58,206 nt of DNA from a virus. The notes beneath the pieces are model-generated. The model worked only from the letters and a program-made list of their open reading frames with translations, was not told where the DNA came from and did not search any database. The stretch covers positions 1 to 58,206 of the IMG/VR virus record IMGVR_UViG_3300017779_004578; one strand, written 5' to 3'. Positions 41,887-50,706 of the stretch are shown in pieces (the stretch's first letter is position 1; each line of letters starts with the position of its first letter). Made by a program: the position numbers and the translations under genes.

Positions 41887-42635
41887 TGTTTTATGACCAC
41901 GAGTTTATAGGTGCCATGTTGGTACATGAGTTTCAAATGGGTAATGATTATTTTGAGAAAGCAAATCCAAAGGATTACACTCTCGATGAAATTATGAAGA
42001 GGACAGAGGAAAAGATTAAACCTAAGTTAGATTTAGAAAAGTTTAAGGGTAAATCATGTGCGATAGTTGGTAGTAGTCCTAAACTACTTGAACAAGAGTT
42101 GGGTGAAGAAATAGATTCACATGATTATGTTGTTAGATTTAATTTAAGTAGAACTGATGGTTACGAAAAACATACAGGTAGTAAAACTGATTTTAGGGTT
42201 ATATCAGGTAAATCATTTGGATACATAGAGAATCCAGGTTACGAGAACCATGATTTTGATTTCTTTAAACAATGTGAGGGTGAACATTTCATATTGAAAC
42301 CAAGAAGTGATGGTAACTTCAGACACATAGTTGGTGGATTAATAAATAACATCGATACCTTGAATCCTATATCAATAATACCAGTAACCACTATGAATGA
42401 CATTTCAACACACTTTGAATACATGGTAGAACCAAGTTGTGGGTTTTTAGGAACTATGGTATTTATGGAGTTTTTTGAGAATATAAATTTATATGGGTTT
42501 GATTGGTATGAAGATACTGATAACCTACATTACTATGAGAAAGTTGATTACACAGAAAAAGTACATTCATTCCAAGAAGAGAAAGAATATATTCAAATAT
42601 TAAGTCAAACAAAGATAGGTATAGAAATAAAATGA
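41886..42635 (+). CDS. GT29-like sialyltransferase
   Basis: 249 residues. Four sialylmotifs are readable. L-motif: CAIVGSSPKLL (58-68), then DSHDYVVRFNLS (77-88) and HTGSKTDFRV (96-105). S-motif: PSCGFLGTMVF (183-193) to NLYGF (201-205). Motif III: HYYE (215-218). Motif VS: His227-x4-Glu232. These are the signatures of animal-type sialyltransferases (CAZy GT29), which bind CMP-sialic acid with L and S and use the VS His as base. Bacterial sialyltransferases usually belong to other families (GT38, 42, 52, 80). No transmembrane anchor is present, unlike the Golgi enzymes. It lies 2.1 kb after the CMP-sialate synthetase-like gene, so donor and transferase are linked. Acceptor unknown. Confidence 0.82.
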   Translation: MFYDHEFIGAMLVHEFQMGNDYFEKANPKDYTLDEIMKRTEEKIKPKLDLEKFKGKSCAIVGSSPKLLEQELGEEIDSHDYVVRFNLSRTDGYEKHTGSKTDFRVISGKSFGYIENPGYENHDFDFFKQCEGEHFILKPRSDGNFRHIVGGLINNIDTLNPISIIPVTTMNDISTHFEYMVEPSCGFLGTMVFMEFFENINLYGFDWYEDTDNLHYYEKVDYTEKVHSFQEEKEYIQILSQTKIGIEIK

Positions 42636-43432
42636 ACGCAATATACATGGTTGCAATAGACCACAATAAATCTAATTGGAAACACTCACCATTTTTAGAG
42701 TATGCCAAGAAATCATGGGAATATTGGTGTGAGAAGAATGGGGTGGATTTTCATTGTGTAACTAAACATAATGAGAAATATGGTTATCCAATATGGAACA
42801 AATTAGATGTTACAGAAGTATGTAAAGATTATGATAGGGTTGGTATAGTTGATTGTGATACCATGATTAAATGGGATGCACCAAATATATTTGATACTAT
42901 GGGTGATGGCATTCATGGGGTGAGAGATATATCTAATCTAAGATGGGTGTATGATAGTTTGAATGCGTATGGTTCAGAGTTCTTTCCGAGTTTTCAATTA
43001 GAAATACAGAAGTATATAAATGCAGGTGTTGTATTTTTAGATAAGAAATCATTAAATGTTTATGATAAGGTAAGAGAGTTTTATTTTGAGAATCAAGAAA
43101 CACTTGATAATTGGAACAAAGGTGGTGGTAGAGAACAAACTATATTTAATTACATTGCACAGATAAATGGATTCAATGTTAGATTGTTATCACCTACTTG
43201 GAATTTAGTTGGTATGCATAAAACAGAATTATTTTCTATGAATTGGCAAAAGTATTCCAATGAAATACCTTACAGAACTATTGATGAGTTTTTTCAGTTC
43301 TTGAAAGATAATAATGAAGAACCATTCTATACAAAGTATGGTAACATATATCATTTTACTGGCTTTCCAATCGAACAAAGGGAAGATATAATGAGACAAA
43401 CTTGGGAGTTAACAAAGAAATATTATGAGTAA
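42632..43432 (+). CDS. GT8-like glycosyltransferase (first of a pair)
   Basis: 266 residues. VGIVDCDTMI near 69-78 supplies the DxD motif, YINAGVVFLD near 127-136 and GGREQTIFNYI near 167-177 are the usual GT8 segments, and IYHFTG near 237-242 the C-terminal metal His. These glycogenin/LgtC-type enzymes use UDP-sugars with retention. A paralogue follows directly. It overlaps the sialyltransferase gene by 4 bases. Confidence 0.75.
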   Translation: MNAIYMVAIDHNKSNWKHSPFLEYAKKSWEYWCEKNGVDFHCVTKHNEKYGYPIWNKLDVTEVCKDYDRVGIVDCDTMIKWDAPNIFDTMGDGIHGVRDISNLRWVYDSLNAYGSEFFPSFQLEIQKYINAGVVFLDKKSLNVYDKVREFYFENQETLDNWNKGGGREQTIFNYIAQINGFNVRLLSPTWNLVGMHKTELFSMNWQKYSNEIPYRTIDEFFQFLKDNNEEPFYTKYGNIYHFTGFPIEQREDIMRQTWELTKKYYE

Positions 43433-44171
43433 GAATGTAGTTTTTATGCATGCGATAGGATATCGTGAAGAGTATCGTTACGGAAAAGAATCATGGGCAA
43501 AGTGGTGTGAGAATAACGAGGTGGAGTTTGTATTTTTAGATGAAGAGGTACGACCAGTAAGTGAAATGTTCCCTAACTATCAGAGATACTATATGTTTGA
43601 TTTATTAGATGCAAGTGGTATTGAATATGATAGAGTATTGACTGTTGATGCAGATACATTAATACATCCAAATGCACCGAACCTATTCGAAGAAACTAAA
43701 TCAGATATATTATACATGATACATGACGATGGTAGTTATGATTGGATTCTCAGAGGTATGGAACACTATAGAGATGAGATGAGTAATGAGTTTGGTGATT
43801 TATGGTTTGATTTTGGTGGTTATGGTAACTCAGGCTTTCAATTATTAGGTAAAGAACACAAAGAATTTTTTAAATCTATGGTAGAGTTGTGGGATAATTA
43901 TGGTGAACTTATTATGGATATATCCAACAAGTATGGTATTGGAAAAGAACAAACCATTTGGAATTTTATGATTAGAAAACACGATATAAAATGGCAACTA
44001 CTACCATATGAATGGAACATGACAAACATGATGAAGAAAGAAATACTATCAGATAACTTTGCATTTACAAGAGTTGGATGGGTTTATCATTTCAATGGTA
44101 TACCTGATAAGAAAAATGGTTCAGTTGCACGATGGATGAGAGAAACACAATTACATTTGGAGAAACAATGA
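43425..44171 (+). CDS. GT8-like glycosyltransferase (second of a pair)
   Basis: 248 residues. RVLTVDADTLI near 68-78 holds the DxD, YGNSGFQLL near 132-140 and GIGKEQTIWNFM near 172-183 match the previous protein, and VYHFNG near 224-229 the metal His. It is evidently a diverged tandem duplicate of the 42632 gene, overlapping it by 8 bases. The two could add successive residues of one glycan. Confidence 0.75.
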   Translation: MSKNVVFMHAIGYREEYRYGKESWAKWCENNEVEFVFLDEEVRPVSEMFPNYQRYYMFDLLDASGIEYDRVLTVDADTLIHPNAPNLFEETKSDILYMIHDDGSYDWILRGMEHYRDEMSNEFGDLWFDFGGYGNSGFQLLGKEHKEFFKSMVELWDNYGELIMDISNKYGIGKEQTIWNFMIRKHDIKWQLLPYEWNMTNMMKKEILSDNFAFTRVGWVYHFNGIPDKKNGSVARWMRETQLHLEKQ

Positions 44172-45037
44172 AAATAGGAGTAATAGGAAAAGGGTTTGTT
44201 GGTACTGCAGTTCAATATGGGTTTTCACCTAATGTTGGATGTGATGCAGAAGTTAGAGTATATGATAAAGTACCTACTAAATCAACACACACTTTAGAAG
44301 AAGTAGTGAACGAAAGTGAATTTGTATTCATATCAGTTCCAACACCAGCAGATGAAACTGGTAAAATTTATTTGGGTATATTAGAAGAGTGTTTAAATGA
44401 TATAGAAAAAGTATCACAGAACGAAAAGACTATATTTTTGATTCGTTCCACCACAATACCTGGAACTACAAGAAAATTACAAGAGAAACATCCTACCTTG
44501 AAGTTGGTATTTAATCCAGAGTTTTTAACTGAGAGAAGTGCTAATTTTGATTTTATAAATCAATCAAGAGTTATATTAGGTGGTAAGGTAATACCAGTAG
44601 GTAAAGTTGCAGAATTATATAGGTGGAGATTTGGTTCTTCAATATCAGTAATTCAAACTGATTATGAATCTGCAGAGATGATAAAGTATCTTACCAATAC
44701 ATTCTTTGCAACTAAAGTATCATTCTTAAATGATATGAAATTATTATCTGATAAGGTTGGTGCAGATTGGGATGATGTATTAGAGGGTTTTGTTCGCGAT
44801 AGTAGAGTAGGACATACACATTTAAATGTACCTGGGCCTGATGGTAAGTTTGGTTTTGGTGGTAGTTGTTTCCCAAAAGATATACAAGCAATAATCAATT
44901 TTGCTGATGAATTAGATTTAGATATGAGTGTACTAAAAGGTGCATGGAAAACTAACCTAAAAGTAAGACCAGAAAGAGACTGGGAAAAACTTGAGGGTAG
45001 GGCAGTAACAAGGAGCGATGATGAAACTAAAGAATAG
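44168..45037 (+). CDS. UDP-glucose/GDP-mannose dehydrogenase-like protein, short
   Basis: 289 residues from the ATG at 44168 (after GGAG, ATGA overlap with the previous gene); a longer in-frame ATG at 44132 is inside that gene. GVIGKGFVG (4-12) is the NAD site, FNPEFLTERSA near 112-122 the family signature and GFGGSCFPKD (229-238) contains the catalytic Cys234. The enzyme oxidises UDP-sugars to uronic acids. Family members have about 390-450 residues; the C-terminal UDP-binding domain is missing here, so it is shortened and may use a different partner or substrate. Confidence 0.82.
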   Translation: MKIGVIGKGFVGTAVQYGFSPNVGCDAEVRVYDKVPTKSTHTLEEVVNESEFVFISVPTPADETGKIYLGILEECLNDIEKVSQNEKTIFLIRSTTIPGTTRKLQEKHPTLKLVFNPEFLTERSANFDFINQSRVILGGKVIPVGKVAELYRWRFGSSISVIQTDYESAEMIKYLTNTFFATKVSFLNDMKLLSDKVGADWDDVLEGFVRDSRVGHTHLNVPGPDGKFGFGGSCFPKDIQAIINFADELDLDMSVLKGAWKTNLKVRPERDWEKLEGRAVTRSDDETKE

Positions 45038-46085
45038 GTTCGCAATAGGTTGCTTGGTACAATTCTACGAGATAGATATTATTAAGGATTATTTAATTAG
45101 TGTTAAGAACTCATTAGATATAATTGATAATAAAGAAAATGTTATCGTGGATATATGTTTTAATTTAAACCAAGGCTTAGAAAAGGTTGATACTAATAAA
45201 ACAAGTATTGGTAATTTAAGAACAAGAATGAGAGAACTGATGCTCGAAGTATTTGGTTACGATGAACATTGGGACGATACTATAGGTACAGATTATACTA
45301 TAAAGTATTGGGAACACGATAGAAATGGTGGAGATAAAAATGGCATCTACACAATAGCAGATTATCGTAGAGAGTTCAATGAAAAGTATTGTGAGGAAAC
45401 CGAAGTATTAATGTGGGGCGAAAGTGATTCACTAATACCTACACAAACTTGGTATATCTTAGATGGATTACATGATAGTGTAAAAGAGAATACACCAAAG
45501 TATGTTAGTTTCTTTGCAACTTGTAAGATGTGGGATGATAGTTGGAAAGTATTAGAACATCCAAAGTTTACAGATAAACCATTCATAGAAATGGATACAG
45601 AGAATTGGTGGAGTTTACGATATAATATGAATCAAGAAGAGATGGATAATATCAATAATGAAACTGAAGAGTTAGATATTAAACAAACAAACCAATTAAA
45701 ATTTAATGGGTGTGGTTTAGTGATTTCATCAGATGTAATTAAGAGTGGAGCAAATATTCCAAAGAGTGTATTTTTTGTACACGAGGATACTGCGTTCATG
45801 AATAATTGTTTGATACATTTTAGAAATCAGTTACCACAATATATTATTAAGAACATTCTATTAGTACATAATAGAAAGTTACCAAACAAAAGAATGTATG
45901 TACAAGGACAAGATATATCAGATGGTGATATGACACAGATGAGGAAACAACAATATTGGTTTCCAAACGCTGATAAGATGAGTCAAAAAAATGCATTCAA
46001 CACAACAGAACAAGGATATACATATTCATGGGAAGATGTATTTAGGGAGTTTGAAAATGGGAGCAATACACAGAGTAATACCTGA
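45021..46085 (+). CDS. Possible glycosyltransferase, unassigned
   Basis: 354 residues from the second of two adjacent ATGs (45018, 45021), best spaced to AAGGAG. LMWGESDSLIPTQTWYI near 131-147 could be the metal-binding strand of a GT-A fold (Glu-Ser-Asp), and FFVHEDTAFMNNCLIHF late in the chain its C-terminal counterpart. No family recognised. It overlaps the dehydrogenase by 17 bases and the kinase gene by 29. Confidence 0.5.
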   Translation: MKLKNRFAIGCLVQFYEIDIIKDYLISVKNSLDIIDNKENVIVDICFNLNQGLEKVDTNKTSIGNLRTRMRELMLEVFGYDEHWDDTIGTDYTIKYWEHDRNGGDKNGIYTIADYRREFNEKYCEETEVLMWGESDSLIPTQTWYILDGLHDSVKENTPKYVSFFATCKMWDDSWKVLEHPKFTDKPFIEMDTENWWSLRYNMNQEEMDNINNETEELDIKQTNQLKFNGCGLVISSDVIKSGANIPKSVFFVHEDTAFMNNCLIHFRNQLPQYIIKNILLVHNRKLPNKRMYVQGQDISDGDMTQMRKQQYWFPNADKMSQKNAFNTTEQGYTYSWEDVFREFENGSNTQSNT

Positions 46086-46446
46086 TGATAGACCAGGACA
46101 AGTGTGGTGGTTTCATGGAAACAGCGGAAGTGGAAAGACAAACATAGCTTTAAAGTTTGATGTACCTAATAAGATAATATTAGATGCAGATGATTTCAGA
46201 GAAAGCGTTTGGGATGATTTGGGTTTCGATGAAAAAAGTAGAAGAAAACAGAACGATAGGTTAGCGAGGATAGCAAGAGTGTTATGGGTACAAGGAAAAA
46301 ATGTAGTTATAGCATCTATATGTCCATACAAAGACCAAAGAAGACAGATAAGGAACGAGATACTACCTGATGTTAAGTGGATTTATGTCAATAGTAAAGA
46401 TAGTAAACCATCAACAAAAGAGTATCCATTCGAAGAAGGCTGGTAG
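46057..46446 (+). CDS. Adenylylsulfate (APS) kinase-like P-loop kinase
   Basis: 129 residues from the ATG at 46057, with AGGGAG upstream; an earlier in-frame ATG lies well inside the preceding gene. GNSGSGKT (21-28) is the P-loop, LDADDFRES (42-50) matches LDGDNxR of CysC, and DLGFDEKSRRKQNDRLARIA (54-73) with VVIASICPYKDQRR is the usual APS-kinase wording. APS kinase makes PAPS, the donor for sulfotransferases. It is shorter than CysC (about 200) and lacks its C-terminal part, so a different small-molecule kinase remains possible. Links to the sulfotransferase-like gene at 22.6 kb. Confidence 0.75.
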   Translation: MGAIHRVIPDDRPGQVWWFHGNSGSGKTNIALKFDVPNKIILDADDFRESVWDDLGFDEKSRRKQNDRLARIARVLWVQGKNVVIASICPYKDQRRQIRNEILPDVKWIYVNSKDSKPSTKEYPFEEGW

Positions 46447-46908
46447 ATGTATAAAAAAATGATAGAGTGGTGGAAGAATATAACATTGGTATTGGCATTA
46501 CCATTGATGGTAGTTAATACAATAATGGATTATTATAATGGTTGGGAATCAAGGTCGTTAGAAAAAGAAACTGCATTGATTCAAAAGCAAAAAGATGATG
46601 CATTCCGATACCACTCGCATCATTTTTTAGATAGTTATTATGTTACAAAAGATGTTGATGGTAATACGATTAAGATACTTGAAAACGAAAAGGGTGAGAT
46701 AATTATACCAGATAATTTAGGATGGGACTTCTTAACTGAGTATGATGAAACACCACAAGAAAAGGTTGATAATGTATTAACCAAAGTGTTTAACCCAATA
46801 CAGAGTGTAGTGGGTAAGGTTACAAGTTGGTTCAAATGGCATCTATGGGAAAAGTGGATGGAGAGAAAGAAGAGAGAAGATTTGATTGAGAAAGGAATAA
46901 GAGGATGA
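46447..46908 (+). CDS. Hypothetical membrane-associated protein
   Basis: 153 residues. A hydrophobic stretch (ITLVLALPLMVVNTIM, about 12-27) may anchor it; the rest is charged, with EKWMERKKREDLIEKG near the end. The start abuts the kinase stop directly. No family recognised; the position suggests a part in the sugar island, for instance a membrane scaffold, without direct evidence. Confidence 0.6.
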   Translation: MYKKMIEWWKNITLVLALPLMVVNTIMDYYNGWESRSLEKETALIQKQKDDAFRYHSHHFLDSYYVTKDVDGNTIKILENEKGEIIIPDNLGWDFLTEYDETPQEKVDNVLTKVFNPIQSVVGKVTSWFKWHLWEKWMERKKREDLIEKGIRG

Positions 46909-47567
46909 CTAATGTAATAGTTGCAATAGATGATATACATCCAGAACAAGGATGGGGAGTTGAGGGTGATGTTCAAGTACAATACCTTGAAAACCTACAT
47001 CATAATTTTGGAGTAAAGTTTAATTTATTCGTACCAAGTAATTACCACGATAAGTTTCCAATCACAAAAGAGTTTGTAGATTTTTGGACACAACACGATT
47101 GGATAGAGTTAAGTAATCATGGACACTATCACGCGTGTAAACAAGAGGGTATAGGTGAGATGGAGTTCTATGAATTAAATTATAGTGATGCAGTTCAGAG
47201 AATACAAGAGAGTCAAGATTTATGGAAGAGTTGTGGATACACACCAAAAGGATTTAGAGCACCAGGTTGGGGAGTGAACCAACAATCTGCAGATGCTATC
47301 AGTAGTTATTTTGATTGGACTGCTGGACATAGTGAAATTAATAAGGGAATCAATTGGGGATGTCAGTTCTTCGAGGGGTGTGATGGTATAAACGAACCAG
47401 AGAGTTTGAGTTTGTATGGTAATACATTTATGTTCCAATCACATATTAATGGAACACATAACGACAATGTGTGGAATGAAGAAAATTTCTTACATTTTGA
47501 GAAAGTTATTGAATACTTATTATCAGAGTATGATTTACAATTCCTAACCATATCCGATATCAAATGA
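46905..47567 (+). CDS. NodB-like polysaccharide deacetylase
   Basis: 220 residues. IVAIDDIHP (5-13) supplies the catalytic Asp pair (motif 1), LSNHGHYHA (69-77) the metal His residues (motif 2), and PKGFRAPGW near 112-120 the motif 3 Arg-Ala-Pro-Gly-Trp. Family CE4 enzymes remove N- or O-acetyl groups from sugar polymers or lipid-linked sugars. It overlaps its neighbours by 4 bases on each side. Confidence 0.83.
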   Translation: MTNVIVAIDDIHPEQGWGVEGDVQVQYLENLHHNFGVKFNLFVPSNYHDKFPITKEFVDFWTQHDWIELSNHGHYHACKQEGIGEMEFYELNYSDAVQRIQESQDLWKSCGYTPKGFRAPGWGVNQQSADAISSYFDWTAGHSEINKGINWGCQFFEGCDGINEPESLSLYGNTFMFQSHINGTHNDNVWNEENFLHFEKVIEYLLSEYDLQFLTISDIK

Positions 47568-48520
47568 AGATTACATTTTTCTCAGAAAGCCAAATCAGAG
47601 GTAAAGTTCCAAGAGATTTTGAGAACGCTCGTACAGAGTTTGGTTGGAGTGCTGCATTAGATGCAGAGTGGTGTCCAATAGGACAAACACCAAAAGATAA
47701 ATGTGATTTGGGTATTGTAATAATACCAAAGAACAATCCAAATGTTGATATTACACTACTTAGAGAGTTTTGTGATAAGATAGCAGTAATGCAAGAAGGT
47801 CCACATTGGTATTTTCAAGATTATACTATTGATAAACAATTCCAATACTATAATTCACTAATAGATGCAGATTGGGTATATTGTCATAACGAAAGTGATG
47901 TTAATTACTATCTTGGATTAGGTTGTAAAGATGTCAGAGTGATGAGAAGTTTAATGATTACTGATGGGTTAATACCAAGAAGTGAAACATTAGTTGACAA
48001 CTATGGAGATTTACCAAGTCCAAAATCATACAAGAAGCCAAAGACTATGATGGGTGGTAACTTTTGTAATTGGTATGGTGGATTTGATTCCTATATGGTG
48101 GCAAGAGAGATAGGTAATCCTATATCTGCACCATCAATGGGTAGAAAGCAAGAACAAGAAGATATGATAGAGGATATAAATTACCTACCTTATATGAATT
48201 GGAGAGAGTGGATAAATACTTTATCAGAATATAACATAGGTGTACATTTAATGAGAACACACGCAGCAGGAACATTTAGTATGAATTGTGGGTTTCATGG
48301 AATACCTTGTATTGGATATAAAGGATTAGATACACAAGAATTATTACATCCATTAACCACAGTCGAAGTTGGTGATTTGGATGAGGCAAAAAGAATAGGA
48401 AGAAAACTACAAGAATCTGAGAAGTTTTATAACTTATGTAGTGAAACTATCAGAAAAAGATTTAATGAATATTACACAGAGAAGGCATGGAAAACAAATT
48501 GGAAGGCGACAAACAAATGA
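47564..48520 (+). CDS. Probable GT-B glycosyltransferase
   Basis: 318 residues. NIGVHLMRTHAAGTFSMNCGFHGIPCIGYKGLD near 226-258 has the layout of the donor-binding strand-loop-helix of GT-B enzymes, though without the E-x7-E motif. The N-terminal half is unassigned (KITFFSESQIRGKVPRDFEN). It is coupled to its neighbours by 4-base overlaps at both ends. Confidence 0.6.
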   Translation: MKITFFSESQIRGKVPRDFENARTEFGWSAALDAEWCPIGQTPKDKCDLGIVIIPKNNPNVDITLLREFCDKIAVMQEGPHWYFQDYTIDKQFQYYNSLIDADWVYCHNESDVNYYLGLGCKDVRVMRSLMITDGLIPRSETLVDNYGDLPSPKSYKKPKTMMGGNFCNWYGGFDSYMVAREIGNPISAPSMGRKQEQEDMIEDINYLPYMNWREWINTLSEYNIGVHLMRTHAAGTFSMNCGFHGIPCIGYKGLDTQELLHPLTTVEVGDLDEAKRIGRKLQESEKFYNLCSETIRKRFNEYYTEKAWKTNWKATNK

Positions 48521-49365
48521 ATGTATTAGTAACGGGTGGAGTAGGTTTTATCGGAACGAACCTAATTAAGAGATTATTAAAAGATGGACACAATGTAGTT
48601 AGTTTGGATAACTATAGTAATGGTAAAGAAGAGAATGAACAAGAGGGTTGTACATATCACAATGTAGATATTAGAGATTGTCTTGATTTTGATTTCTTTA
48701 TGGATGATGTAGATATTATATATCACATGGCAGCATTACCAAGAATCCAACCATCATTTGAAGAACCAGAAATAACATTTGAAACCAATGTATTGGGAAC
48801 CATGAATATAATGAGTTGGGCAGATAGAAAAAAATGTTCTGTCATATATGCAGGTTCATCATCATCACATGGAGATGTGTTTGCTAATCCATATACATTC
48901 TCAAAATCTCAAGGTGAGGAAATGGTGAAGATGTGGAATAAAATCTATGGTGTGAAATCATCCATATGTAGGTTCTATAATGTTTATGGCCCACATCAAT
49001 TAGTAGATGGACCATATTCTACTGTCATTGGTATATTTGAAAAACAATTCAAAGATGGTGTAGAGTTAACTATTACAGGTGATGGTGAACAGAGAAGAGA
49101 TTTTACTCATGTAGATGATATAGTGGATGGTATAATTAAGTGTGGAGAACAAATAGATGAATCAAATGGTAAAATATTTGAATTGGGTAAAGGTGAAAAT
49201 CATTCAATAAATGTAATTGCTCAATCATTTGATGCAGGATATACTTACATCGATGCACGACCTGGTGAAATGAGAGAAACACTTTGTACAGATACTTTGG
49301 CTCACGAGTTATTAGGTTGGGAGCCCAAGATAGATATATTAGATTACATAGAATCTGTGCGATGA
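48517..49365 (+). CDS. NAD(P)-dependent nucleotide-sugar epimerase/dehydratase
   Basis: 282 residues from the ATG at 48517 (after GGAAGG, ATGA overlap); a longer in-frame ATG at 48487 is inside the preceding gene. VTGGVGFIGTNL (4-15) is the GxxGxxG site, YAGSSSSHGD has the Ser and PYTFSKSQ gives YxxxK. GDGEQRRDFTHVDD is a segment of GalE/WbpP/UDP-glucuronate-type epimerases. A UDP-uronic acid substrate would connect with the dehydrogenase at 44168. Confidence 0.87.
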   Translation: MNVLVTGGVGFIGTNLIKRLLKDGHNVVSLDNYSNGKEENEQEGCTYHNVDIRDCLDFDFFMDDVDIIYHMAALPRIQPSFEEPEITFETNVLGTMNIMSWADRKKCSVIYAGSSSSHGDVFANPYTFSKSQGEEMVKMWNKIYGVKSSICRFYNVYGPHQLVDGPYSTVIGIFEKQFKDGVELTITGDGEQRRDFTHVDDIVDGIIKCGEQIDESNGKIFELGKGENHSINVIAQSFDAGYTYIDARPGEMRETLCTDTLAHELLGWEPKIDILDYIESVR

Positions 49366-50706
49366 ATGTTATCACAAGAGTTTTTAATTGAGAGAGGTTA
49401 TTGTTGTGGACATGGATGTCTCATGTGCCCATATGAACCAAAACACACAAAGGGAAATACAAATATAATGAAACCAATTAGTTTTATAATTCCATCAAGG
49501 AATAATCTAAAGTATTTGAAACAGGCATACGAAAGTATTCGTACAAACCAATCAGTAGAACATGAGATATGTATTGCAGATGATGCAAGTACAGATGGAA
49601 CTTCTGAATGGGTATTGGTTCAGATGAAAAGAGATAAGAATCTGAAACTTCATATCAACAAAGGACCTGAGAGATTAGGACATACCATATTATATGATAC
49701 ATTGATTAATGATTACTCTACACTCGATAGAGTTATGATATTTCATGCTGATATGTATTTAACACCTAATTCAGATAAAGAGATAGATAAATATCTAAAA
49801 GAGGGTGTTGTAGTATCACTTACAAGAATAGAACCACCTTTACATCCTGATGGCCCAGAGAAAATACTATTGGATTTTGGTATTGAACCAGAAGAGTTCA
49901 AAGAGAAAGAATTATTAGATGCAGTAGATGATATTCAGACTGGTAAAGATGGGTTAAAATATGGCCCACTTGCGTTGAATCGAGATATATCTGAGGGGAT
50001 ATTTGCTCCATGGGCTATTATGAAAAGTGATTGGGATTATATAGGTGGACATGACCCTATCTTTGCTCCACAATCCAAAGAGGATAGTGATATATTCAAT
50101 AGGTTTCATCTTGCTGGATATAAGTTTGTACAAGTATGGAAAGGGTTAGTATACCATATGACTTGTAGAGGTAGTAGATTTAAAGATGGTGCAATAAGAA
50201 ATCCTGCAGGACAGGTATTCATGAAGAATAGAGAATCAGACGAGTGGTTAAAACAAAATCAGAAATCCACAAGAGAATTTATTCGAAAATGGGGACATTT
50301 CGTAAAACACGATACGATGATGAAACCAGTAGTACCACCAAAGTATCGTGTTGGATTTGTAGTAGAAAACCTTAATTTGAAATCATTAGAATTATTAGAG
50401 CCATGGTGTGATAACATATATGGTGATTTAGTAGGACACAAAGGGTTTGGTGCAAATCAGTATATAGAGAATGAAAAAACATCATTTGATTTGAAAAAGA
50501 GAATACATTCAGACCACATAAATCCACCAGATAAGGTAGTGGTTAGGTTTGATGCGGAAAAATTAGACCAAGAACAATTTGACATGATACAAAAGTTATC
50601 CGAGATACTACAAGACAGTGGGGAAATTGGTATATCAGAAATAGGTATATTCAATATTGAAATTAAATCCCTTGAAACAAGAACAGACGAGTTAATACGA
50701 TTATGA
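49366..50706 (+). CDS. GT2 glycosyltransferase with N-terminal cysteine-rich (DUF5522-like) segment
   Basis: 446 residues. Residues 2-20 (LSQEFLIERGYCCGHGCLM) with the following CPY match the small bacterial DUF5522 family signature RGYCCGxGCxxCPY, normally a free-standing protein of about 50-60 residues. From Met35 a GT2 domain follows: PISFIIPSRNNLKYLKQA, CIADDASTDGTSEW and IFHADMYL with the DxD-like motif. If the GT2 domain started at the internal ATG (49468) the cysteine part would be a separate peptide, but both are in one frame with no stop between. It ends the sugar island. Confidence 0.78.
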   Translation: MLSQEFLIERGYCCGHGCLMCPYEPKHTKGNTNIMKPISFIIPSRNNLKYLKQAYESIRTNQSVEHEICIADDASTDGTSEWVLVQMKRDKNLKLHINKGPERLGHTILYDTLINDYSTLDRVMIFHADMYLTPNSDKEIDKYLKEGVVVSLTRIEPPLHPDGPEKILLDFGIEPEEFKEKELLDAVDDIQTGKDGLKYGPLALNRDISEGIFAPWAIMKSDWDYIGGHDPIFAPQSKEDSDIFNRFHLAGYKFVQVWKGLVYHMTCRGSRFKDGAIRNPAGQVFMKNRESDEWLKQNQKSTREFIRKWGHFVKHDTMMKPVVPPKYRVGFVVENLNLKSLELLEPWCDNIYGDLVGHKGFGANQYIENEKTSFDLKKRIHSDHINPPDKVVVRFDAEKLDQEQFDMIQKLSEILQDSGEIGISEIGIFNIEIKSLETRTDELIRL

